This document shows positions 54,795 through 64,000 of a stretch of 64,000 bases of DNA, in pieces; the first letter of the stretch is position 1, and each line of letters opens with the position of its first letter. Made by a program: the position numbers and the translations under genes. The stretch covers positions 5,994,840 through 6,058,839 of the forward strand of contig NW_003314262.1 in the NCBI RefSeq assembly GCF_000143415.4, given 5' to 3'. The stretch is from Selaginella moellendorffii. Its lineage: Eukaryota; Streptophyta; Lycopodiopsida; Selaginellales; Selaginellaceae. The notes below the pieces were generated by a model that worked only from the letters and a program-made list of their open reading frames with translations, was not told the DNA's origin and did no database searches.

Positions 54795-55557
54795 ATGGAG
54801 GGCCTGGAGCTGAGGCGATTGGAGCGAGGTGACTTTGACAAAGGTTTGGGGATTTTTGCGATTTTAAAAGCGCTTGAATCTGCCGATCTGGTGCTGCGAT
54901 AGGATTCCTCCAGCTAATGCAGCAGCTGACCGTGGTTGGAGATGTCTCGAGGGGAATGTTTGATGGTATGATAGAGAAGAATTTCGGTCTAAACGCTTTG
55001 TTTTGATTCTAGCGAAGATGCAGCAGCTGGAAAAGCTTGGAGACTATCATAGGATTGTTGTGATCGAAGGTAAAAATACTCTCTGGAAACTTTGCAGCTT
55101 CTCCGCTTTCGATTTTTTTGTTGTGTAGATGTGAAATCCGGCCGGGTTGTGGCCACCGGTAGCATTTTTATCGAGCACAAGTTTGCTCGGAGCTGTGGAA
55201 AGGTGATCTTTCTCTTCTTCTTTCTCTTGTAAATGCTTTTCATTTCTATCAGGTGGGACATCTAGAAGATGTTGTCGTGGATGAACGTATGAGAGGGTGT
55301 CACTTAGGCCAGAGGTACTTATATTTTGCTCTATCAATCTTTGCTCAACAATCACAGCGCAGAGTGATCGAAGCTCTCACCAGTTTCGCAGAGGATGCTG
55401 GGTGTTACAAGGTACCTTGCAATCTTCTTAGAGCTTTTATCAACTGGGAATGCATATATATGCGCAGGTGATTCTCGATTGTAAGCCCGAGAACGCTGCG
55501 TTTTATGAAAAGTGCGGGTACTCCAAGAAAGAAATCCAGATGGCAAAGTACTTTTAA
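54795..55557 (+). CDS. Glucosamine-6-phosphate N-acetyltransferase-like (GNA1)
   Basis: Seven exons: 54795-54843, 54903-54965, 55013-55069, 55129-55202, 55253-55314, 55363-55411 and 55468-55557; 147 residues, the usual size for GNA1. MEGLELRRLERGDFDKGFLQ, the IVVIEDVKSGRVVATGSIFI strand, HKFARSCGKVGHLEDVVV and the acetyl-CoA loop MRGCHLGQRVIE fit a GNAT fold; the end DCKPENAAFYEKCGY is typical of GNA1. The enzyme makes N-acetylglucosamine-6-phosphate for UDP-GlcNAc. The ACGT cluster lies upstream. The gene converges with the EG45-like gene (100 bp apart). Confidence 0.9.
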
Positions 55558-55657
55558 AGTTGGTGATCACGGCTCCATCGCTCGACCAACGACCATCTCA
55601 ATCTCATCGCCTTCTTCTTCTTCGCCAACACCGGACACCCTGCGGCAGTGATCCAAG

Positions 55658-56133
55658 TTAAGAGCAGGTGCAAAAACGCTCAAAACGCGCAAACCTGCGG
55701 GACGTTATCTTGATCCGGCCAACGTCGAGCTTAGCGATGCGAGAGAATGCCTCGATGGAGAGATCAAACGAGTTTGCGTGACATCCGGGGCACAGGTCGA
55801 CGACTCTCACCTTGACAGTGGGAGTTCTCGAACAGCCTCCGGAGCCGGACACAGCGCCTTTGCAAGTTATCTCGAAGTAAGCCCCGCACAGCGCTTTGTT
55901 TCTAAACAGGTCCTTGCTTGCTGCAGCAATGAGATTTCCCGGCGGGAACTTGCTCGTGTCGAAGCCATAGCAGGACGAGGCTGCAGTGGCTTGTGAGAAC
56001 ACTTTCTGGAAGAAGAAATGGAGATTCACTTACGAACGTATGGGCTGTAGAATGTTGCTTGGCCGCTTTGAGCCAGTGCTGGCGCGACTAGCACGGCGAC
56101 GATGGTCGAGAGCGAGAAGAGGAGAGAATTCAT
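55658..56133 (-). CDS. EG45-like / plant natriuretic peptide-type secreted protein
   Basis: Two exons, 56133-56034 and 56001-55658, 147 residues. The first is a signal peptide (MNSLLFSLSTIVAVLVAPAL, cut near AQS) plus GQATFYSPY. The second has SSCYGF, LIAAASKDLF, LCGAYFEITCKG and VRVVDLCPGCHANSFDLSIE, a barwin-like double-psi beta-barrel (expansin domain 1) without the second expansin domain. Such proteins are apoplastic and affect ion and water balance or defence. The acceptor used (after CCAGAAAG) keeps the frame; using CCAG would break it. Confidence 0.85.
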
Positions 56134-56300
56134 GTTTGGCTGGGTCTATCTTAGGCACGACTTATAGCCCGAGAGGACTTTGGATCGAAGTCGATCACGT
56201 CTCTTATGTCACTGTGCCTTCACATGGTGTTTCTGTGCTTGGCAAGACGTGACTCGCAAAGAATTATTAAATGGAGGAAAGCTTACACAAAAAATCTCTT

Positions 56301-59300
56301 TTAGATCGTGTAGTGCGGGTTGACGCCGTCGAGATCTAGACCTTTGAGCTTGATCACAGACTCGATATGAGCTTTGAGCGTGTGAGCTTCCTTGAGCCTG
56401 CAAGGAAAGGAAACCATGGTTAGCGAAAGTTGACGTGAAAACCGTATATCAAACCTGGCCATCTCCGCGCGTTTCTTGGCTTGCTCCGCGATATCCGATA
56501 GCTCCCGGTATCCCATTTTATCCATGAAGCTTCCTCCTCTCTCCGGCGTCTTCTGTAGGCCATGACGTGTTCGCTGCGTTTGCGCCCATTGTAGCTCTCG
56601 CGCCTCTTTGCCGAAGTCTTTCTGCCTCGTAAACGCAATCTGGAATGGCTCTTTGGTAAGCAAAAGAATTGCAGCTCAATTTCACACGTACCTTGCGCTC
56701 CAGGACCAAGTCCCATACGTGACCGAAGAGAAAGTAGCGGATGGCAAACTTGATAATATCGAGTGGAATATAGAAGACAATGCTGAATAGCCATATCACC
56801 CCGCACCATTTCCAGCCAATCGGGTGGATTTTAGCGAAACCGAGCTGTAAATGAGCAGAGATGATGGTAGCAACCTGCGATTGCATATCAGCACGGGAAT
56901 AAACAGAACTCGAGAAACAATTTACCAGTTGAGCGGCGGCGAAAGCCGCTAAGAGCAAGAAACCGGGCCTCTCTACGTATGACCAGCTCCGAGAGCGAGT
57001 AACAAAAATAAGCGCCTGGCTGACAATGCTAACTTGAAGGTAAACTGCCGAGTTCAGCTCCCTGGGCTTGCCCGAGATATCTGAGACGCCAAAGACGCGC
57101 TGAAACAAAAGCGAGCGATCAGTTGGCACTTTTCTACAAACGGAAACGGATGCATTACTTGGAAAAAATTAGTTTCCTGAACGAGGTAGAAGAACAAAAC
57201 TGTTATCAATGCCAAATATGTGCCCAGTGTGATCCCGGTTGCAAAAATTTCCTTGAGCTTCCAACTATCTGGGGAAGGAGATGGCTTGACACGATCTTTG
57301 GATATAGTCATGATAGTGCCTGCACGTTGAGGATAAGTAATGCGAATAACAATGCCACTGAGTTTTTACCATCGTTTAGAATGGCAATGATCAAAACCAT
57401 GAAAGGTGAGAAGTTGAACTTCCAGATTATCGAAAGCAGCGCGAATCCCAGCTACAAGAAAGAGAACCTTCAGATTTCACGAACTTGCTAGCATACAAAC
57501 ATGAATGACTTACCACTATACGGATAGTGATCGACACGGCATAGATCTACAGAGTACTTGAACAGTTAGAAGCGTAATCGGGAACCACAACAGATTCATA
57601 CCGTATAGTTTTTCATCCTTTGGAATATTGCTCGACTTGTCAACACAGCGCTGATGATCACACTAAGACCCGGTTCTGTCAAAACAATGTCTGCTGCACT
57701 CCTTGCTGCGTCTGTGGAATCTGCAACAGCAATGCCGATATCGGCTTTTTTCAGAGCGGGAGCATCGTTAACTCCATCCCCCGTCATCCCGACAATGTGC
57801 CTTTTCTCTTGCAGTCGCTTTACGATGATGTACTTGTGCTCTGGAAAACCGTGAGTCAGAGATAAAATGCAAAAACTCTCAGTTACCTGGATAGACCCCA
57901 GCAAATCCATCAGCGTTTTCAATCAGTTCATCCATTTCCGGGCCAAGCTCCCCCTTATTTTCTCCTAGCAGCGTTTTAGAGGGATGCATATTGGTCCCCA
58001 TGCCCAATCGACGACCGGTTTCAATACCAATCGCCAACTGATCGCCTGCATAACGAGAAAACGAGATGATATGCACGGCGTTGGAAATGCGCGTACCAGT
58101 AATCATCTTGACATTGACACCGAGGTTGAGCGCACGGCGGATGGTGTCAGCACTGTCATGACGAGGTGGATCAAAAAGTGGTAGCACGCCGCAAAGTGTC
58201 CATGGGCCTCCTGGAGAATCCTTGGATTCCTCAGGGACTTCCTGCGATGCCGCTGGATGACTTAAATCTGACGCCTTTTTGTTTGACGTACCTGGATAGC
58301 CACTGCAAGTGATCGCAGACCGCGCTGAGCAAGTTGCTCAACCACGGTATGGAATCTCTGGGACAATGCTTGTTTGTTGTGTACGAGAGCTAAGATCTGG
58401 CAACAAACTGGTTAAAGTGATCACATATTATAAATGGAAGAGTTTACCTGCTCGGGAGCTCCTTTGCTTGCTCGATACCATTTTCCGTTCTCTATGTAGG
58501 TAATTGCCGTTCGCTTTTCGACGGGATTGAATGGCAAGAAGTGGATCTCTTCGATGTCTTTTCGGGCCTGCATGAAAAATATTAACAAAAAAAGTTTTGT
58601 TCTGAGCTTAATCTCTGCAATTACCTCCGACGGATCACTGAGCATGCCTACAATTGCAGCATCAATAGCATCTTGACATTCTAATCTGGATGCTCTTGCT
58701 GCAAGCTTCACAACCGTGTCTTGGTCCATGTCCTTCGGAAACACCTGATATAAAATGTTTTAGATGACATCTTCTGTCTAAACATACTGTAGCCTACCTC
58801 AACAAGACTCTTGTCGACAGTAAGCTTGTTCAAAGTAAGAGTGCCCGTTTTATCACTGCAAAGGACGTCCATACCAGCCATTTCCTCTATAGCTGTCATG
58901 CGTTTTGTTATAGCTCCCTGAAAACATGCGAAACTGAATGATAAAAGCCATTCCAAAAGAGTCTTGCCTGCTGGGATAATCTGTGCGAACCAATCGCCAT
59001 GGTTACCGAAAGAACCGTCGGCATAGCAATTGGTATTCCACCAATGAGAAGAACCAGTAAATTCTCCATGCCCTGACGATAAGTCTGGTGATGAGCCGCC
59101 CACATGACGATTCCCTCCACAAATATTCCCACAGCAATAGAGCAAATGCAGAAGTTTCCAATGGACGTCAGGACCTGCGTTTTCAAAACATTATAGCTTA
59201 TAGTTTATGCTGTCGAAATCAATCAAGTCCTACCTTTTGAAAGTGTCCCACATTGTTTGTGCTGTCAACAAGGTGAGCCGCTTTACCCAGGAAGCTGTGA

Positions 59301-60252
59301 ACGCCGGTGGAGATGACAACAGCGTTCATCTCTCCTACTTTGCAAGTTGATCCTGAAAGTACTTCATCTCCAGGCCTTTTCGTCACAGGTAAAGACTCGC
59401 CAGTTAAAGCAGACTAATCACAGTGAAACAAATCGTCAGGGGATAATCGCAACTTTCACGTAAGCGACCAAACCTGATCAATCTTCAAGGAATCTCCTTC
59501 GAGCAGGCGAGCATCTGCAGGGATGATGTCTCCAAGCTTTATGGCTATGATGTCACCAGGAGTTAAGAACTTCGCTTCCATTTCTTTCCATTTCCCGTCC
59601 CTTAGAGCCTGCGCATGCACGAGTGACAATCCTTGGGACAAAACAAGTCGCTAGCAGACCTTGCACTGAGGAGCCAACCGTGCCATCAAAGCAGCCGCAG
59701 CGTTTCCGGCATTGTTTTCTTCAAAGAAACTTATCGTGGAGTTCACCAAAAGAAGAATAATTATCCCAATGAAGTCTGGATAATCGGGGGGATCTCCCTG
59801 CGCACAAACGAATGAAACAGAATGAAACAATGAAACAAAGAGAAAACTTCTTACACTGCCGTCATTGAGCATGACAATAGCTATGATCGCTGCAGCTTCC
59901 ATCACCCATGACAAAGGATTCCACATAAAGCCGAGGAACTTGAGAAACTTGTTTTCCTGGATTCCAAAACCATACACTATATCATGTCAAGCTACTTTGT
60001 TTATTGTAGAAAAAGAGCATGAAGATCATACCTTCGTCTCCTCTAGCTTGTTATACCCGAAAATCTTGAGCCGCTCTTCGGCCTCCTCCTCCGTGAGGCC
60101 ATTCTCGGTGCACCGCAGCTGCTCGAAAACCTCCTCAACTGGAGCCCCTTTCTGGAAATCCAGCGTTAGATTCTGCAAGAAAAGGCACCAAAACGTCCTA
60201 CAAGATGGTGGGTGTCGATGGCCAGGCCATTCCCGGCTCCAGCGCCTTCCAT
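56301..60252 (-). CDS. Plasma-membrane H+-ATPase (P3A-type)
   Basis: Many short exons on the minus strand from ATG 60252 ([17 protein letters not shown]). Motifs in order: the N-terminal [37 protein letters not shown] in TM1; [11 protein letters not shown] (about 59410-59380); the phosphorylation site [14 protein letters not shown] (58864-58820); [19 protein letters not shown] (about 57800-57730); the last membrane segments [19 protein letters not shown] onward. The C-terminal regulatory domain has [19 protein letters not shown] and LHTLK-like [16 protein letters not shown], ending HYTI. The penultimate Thr is the phosphorylation/14-3-3 site of land-plant pumps. It exports H+ to energise transport. 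Its start is 312 bp from that of CSN4, divergent. Confidence 0.95.
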
Positions 60253-60564
60253 TTCTCCTTGGCGACTTCGCTCGATCGCAAGCCTGCCAAGCCTGGAATG
60301 AAAGAAAACCTCGCAAGGACTAGAAGATCAACCAGCTGGAGCCTAGCAGCTAAACCTTGTCCTGGCTCACGATCGACGGAGATCGCGACGCTCACGGCTC
60401 CGGCTCACCGCAAAACCCTAGAACCTGGGAAAAGGACAAGGTTTAGGCGCCATAAACGGCATATTCCTTGGCACGAAAATTTCGAAGAGGCAAAAATACT
60501 AGAGGTCGAGGTTTCGAAACGCGGGAACGTTTTCTAAGCACTAGGGTTTTTGGCCTTTGGGCGA
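60253..60564. promoter_or_regulatory. Divergent promoter of H+-ATPase and CSN4
   Basis: 312 bp separate the two start codons. AAACCCTA words, common in plant promoters of growth genes (telo-box-like), occur at about 60412 (forward) and, as TAGGGTTT, at about 60543. No clear TATA box was seen. Confidence 0.4.
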
Positions 60565-62500
60565 TGGGCGATATCAGGAGCGCGCTCCAGGTCGCCGCGG
60601 GGATTGGCGATCAGAAGCAGAAGGTCGATCAGTACAAGGCGATTCTCTCCACGATAATCGCGACGAATCATGTGGAGCACGCCATGGCCTTCGTCAATCA
60701 CAGTGAGTTTTGTTGTGTGGAAGAATTCGGGAAGGTATTGAGCTCGCATTTGCTGCCGCAGTGGTCTCCGACGAGGTTCCGCTGGTAATCTCGCGCCAGG
60801 TGCTGCAAACTTTCGCGCAGGATCTTGGGAAGCTGGAAGCCGAGGCGCACAAGCAAATTGCGCAGTACGCTCTCGCGCAGATTCAACCCCGCGTTGTTTC
60901 TTTCGAAGAACAGGTTGGAGTCTTTCTTCTTTGGCCTTGAAAGTTTTTCTTTCCTATGTATCAAGTTTTTCTGTGCTGTATCTAGGTGTGCCTCATTCGA
61001 GAAAGGCTAGCGGAGCTCTATGAGATCGAAGAAGAATGGACGAAATCGGCACAAATGCTTAGCGGCATTGACTTGGACACTGGAATCCGGTTTGTATCTT
61101 GTTTGATCTTGTACTTCTTTTCTTGAGGAGATCGGGTTTAAGGTGATTGACTTTCAGTGCCGGGGACGAAAGCTACAAGCTAACAAAATGCGTGAAAATT
61201 GCTCTGCTGTACTTGGAGGTACGAGAACTATAGTTTGCACTGTGTTTTCATCCGTTTGTCCAGGATGATGATGCGACAAATGCCGAGGTGTACATAAAGA
61301 AAGCCTCTTTCATGGTGAATGGCTGCAAGGATGAAGCTGTTATTTTACAGTACAAGGTTATTTCCTTCGCTGTTTTCTTGGTATATGAGCTGACCTCCGT
61401 CCTTTATAAATATTTAGGTGTGCTATGCGCGTATTCTTGATTCAAAAAGGAAGTTCCTGGAGGCCGCACTAAGATACTACGAAATGTCGCAACTTGAAAA
61501 GAGAGAAATTGGGGGCCGGTAAGTTTTTGATTTGTATATTCTACATTGTGTGTATTTGATATTTTGGACAGCATTGTCGATGAAGAGGAACTCCAGCAAG
61601 CTCTCACAGCAGCGGTGACGTGTACTATCTTGGCTGCTGCAGGTCCTCAGAGGTCGAGAGTTCTCGCAACCCTTTACAAGGTATGCGAGCCGCTTTCTTT
61701 TTTCTTCTCAAAACTGTAAATCCATTTGTGTTTATTAGGACGAAAGGTGTTCGAAGCTAAAGATCTATCCGATTTTGCAAAAGGTGTCGTAATACTATTG
61801 TCTTGTCGTGGTTCTGATGGAAACGTCATATTTTTGTCAGGTTTACCTGGAAAGAATTCTTAGAAAACCCGAAGTCGACGCGTTCGCAGAAGAGCTGAAG
61901 CCACATCAGGTAGGTGTTCATGTTAAAAAAAAGACGAGTGCGAGTGTTTTCCTTTTTATGCTGCAGAAAGCTTTGCTTCCAGACAGTTCGACGGTTTTGG
62001 ATCGAGCTATGATTGAACATAATCTTTTAAGCGCAAGCAAGCTGTACACAAACATCAGGTAAATATACTGTTTTCACTCAGGGCACTGATTGAAAAGTGT
62101 TTCCAGTTTCGAGGAGCTGGGAGCATTGCTAGGCATTGCCCCTGACAAGGTAACCAGTTCTTTTTTTGTCGCTCCTAGTGTTTGAGGTATTCGTGCAGGC
62201 TGAAAAGATTGCGGCGAGAATGATCTCGGAAGATCGTATGCGCGGATCCATTGACCAGGTTCATGTCAAGCAAACTCCTTCTTGCGTTTCTAACTCTTGT
62301 CCGATTCTAAAGGTCGAGGCTGTGATCCATTTCGACAACGACATTGAGGAGCTGCAGCAATGGGATCAACAGGTAAGCCTCTTTCCATTTACAAAACGCA
62401 TAAGCGCAAGGAACTGTTATTGCAGATCGTGAGCGTTTGCCAGTCGCTCAACGACGTTCTCGACAGCATGATGAAGAAAGGAATACCCGTGGCTGTATGA
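60565..62500 (+). CDS. CSN4: COP9 signalosome subunit 4 (CSN4)
   Basis: A chain of short exons from [20 protein letters not shown] to PVAV at TGA 62500. Readable segments: [19 protein letters not shown] with [75 protein letters not shown]; then [20 protein letters not shown] and [11 protein letters not shown], the winged-helix part of the PCI domain, and [14 protein letters not shown]. The C-terminal helix is [22 protein letters not shown]4 belongs to the complex that removes NEDD8 from cullins and controls ubiquitin ligases. Confidence 0.93.
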
Positions 62501-62509
62501 TCTTAGTCG

Positions 62510-62890
62510 TCGGAAGCAAGTAGAAATTCCTCGCACTCAGGTCGTCGTCCATTTTTCGACACTTTTTTGGTTTGTTTAAGCAAACCTGTGGGATGGTAAT
62601 GAATATACCTAAAATATAGTTGAATATTTTAGGATATTCTACCATTTTACTGTTATTATTTTATTTAGATTAATTTTGTATTTATAATTTATAAATTTTC
62701 TTAAACCCTTTCTAGCATATTCTTTTTTATTCTAATAAGATTAATCTTAGTGTTTATAAATTATAAATATGCTTATAATTCTAAATTATATCTAATCAGT
62801 TAAATTAATAAGTAAGAATAACATTATTATTAACCAACGTTACAGTTTTAAAACCTACTTCCGGACGAATGCTTTTACCCTTATTCCATC
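62510..62890. other. Intergenic, AT-rich
   Basis: CSN4 3' flank, then A/T-rich sequence; no gene seen. Confidence 0.6.
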
Positions 62891-62891
62891 G

Positions 62892-64000
62892 ATGGATTAT
62901 TTCTCGCTAGGGCAAAATAGTGCCCCCAAGCCCAGAAGGTATGCGGCTCCTCCTCCCCATCCATTTCCTCCTCCCCCTCCTCCTCCTCCTCCTCCTCCTC
63001 TCTCGCTGCCCAACGAGGCCACACAAGGGAAGAAGAAGAAGCCCGGCGCTAGAACCTGGATGAGATTCGACTCCCGTGGCGTATGCGAGCTCCTGGAATG
63101 CGATCGCCAGACGATCATGAGCCGCGCGGACATCCCAGCTCGTGATCTTCGGATCCTCGGCCCGGTTTTCTCGCATTCTTCCAACATTCTAGGTGAGCAT
63201 CACTGGAGTACTTCTCTCTTTTGTTTTGATGCATCGCTTTTCCAGCTCGCGAGAAGGCCATGGTGATCAACCTGGAGTTCATCAAGGCGGTGATCACAGC
63301 CGAGGAGGTTTTCATTCTGGATCCCCGGAATTCTCTGGTGGCTCCATTCGTGGACCAACTCACGCAGCAGCTGGCTCTGGATCAGGGAGCTGGATCTTCC
63401 GGCGACGCGGTAGCAGCAGGAGCAGCAGCAGGGACGATGATCGATCCGCGAGGGCCTCTCTGGATGAGAGTGGAGGAAGAGTCTGGCGATGCGCTGCCGT
63501 TCGAGTTCCAGGTTTTGGAGAGCGCCCTCGAGTTTGTGTGTAGCTACCTGGACGCAAAGGTGACGGATCTTGAGCACATTGCCTATCCTGCTTTGGACGA
63601 GCTCACTAGAAATGTCAGCACAGGTAACCTCGAGCACGTCCGCAGCCTCAAGAGCACTCTCACTCACATCACTGCTCGAGTGCAAAAGGCAAGCAATCGC
63701 AAAGACAAAGATTTCTCTTCGACTAACAAGCTTACTCGCTCGTTTCACAGGTTCGTGATGAAGTCGAGCACTTGCTCGACGACGACGAAGACATGGCCGA
63801 CATGTATCTCTCGCGCAAGATGGCTTTGCAGCAGCAGCTGGAAGCGTTGCCTCTGGACGACGAGGCCAGCAGCTTGATCATGCCCCACCCGAGCACTCGG
63901 ACTGCGACCAGCGTCGCGCTGGGGACTCTGGCGGATGGCAACGACGTCGAAGATCTGGAGATGCTGCTCGAGACGTGCTTCTTGCAGATCGATGGAACTC
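62892..64000 (+). CDS. MRS2/MGT-type Mg2+ transporter, 5' part only
   Basis: Exons 62892-63192, 63246-63688 and 63751 to the window end. After a Pro-rich tract (MDYFSLGQ..., about 14 prolines) come MRFDSRGVCELLECD and RADIPARDLRILGPVFSHSS, then AMVINLEFIKAVITAEEVFI, LPFEFQVLESALEFV and HVRSLKSTLTHITARVQK, which joins VRDEVEHLLDDDEDMADMYL. These are the cytosolic helical domain of the CorA-like MRS2 family. The two transmembrane helices and the GMN selectivity motif lie beyond the window. The intron at 63689-63750 has a GC donor (GCAAGC) and the normal CAG acceptor. Confidence 0.93.

Noticed and set aside
1-64000. CRISPR array, bacterial operon or prophage
   Set aside because: None found; the repeats present are tandem or palindromic plant repeats, and the genes have spliceosomal introns.

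Overview
The window reads as nuclear DNA of a vascular land plant, most likely a lycophyte of the Selaginella type (inference). The genes have very short introns, mostly about 50-100 bp, and are tightly packed. Clear plant families are present: class III HD-ZIP, SBP-box/SPL, CASP-like, PLS-class PPR, EG45-like, plasma-membrane H+-ATPase, COP9 subunit CSN4 and MRS2. No organellar or bacterial gene organisation is seen.

Layout. 1-17.4 kb is AT-rich and repeat-rich: a decayed LTR retroelement, two miniature LTR (TRIM) elements, a decayed copy of the DUF2499 gene that lies intact at 17.5 kb, a decayed MULE-like transposase gene with a SWIM zinc finger, and a decayed multi-exon gene (9.4-14.3 kb). 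That last gene appears to join a ParB-like domain to a beta-class N4/N6 DNA methyltransferase-like domain. It is the most unusual object here; a TRIM is inserted in one of its exons and its first intron carries a nested palindrome array.

17.5-43.4 kb is gene-rich. It holds the DUF2499 plastid protein and a SMI1/KNR4-like plant protein. Next is a 19-31 kb zone of local duplications and chimeric gene fragments containing an unrecognised small-protein family. It is followed by a PHD/RING-type zinc-finger gene, a PPR gene, a gene with a Dof-like zinc ribbon, a TPR gene, a complete class III HD-ZIP gene with its miR165/166 site, and a CASP-like gene.

43.5-52.2 kb is again AT-rich, with two opposed remnants of one Ty3/gypsy family. 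52.4-64 kb returns to dense genes: an SPL gene with a miR156 site, a glucosamine-6-phosphate acetyltransferase-like gene behind a cluster of five ACGT motifs, an EG45/PNP-like secreted protein, a plasma-membrane H+-ATPase divergent from CSN4, and the 5' part of an MRS2 Mg2+ transporter cut by the window end.

The genes belong to unrelated pathways; no operon-like logic is expected. Exon boundaries were read by eye from GT-AG (twice GC-AG) sites, reading-frame continuity and family expectation. No similarity search was possible, so family names rest on recognisable motifs.
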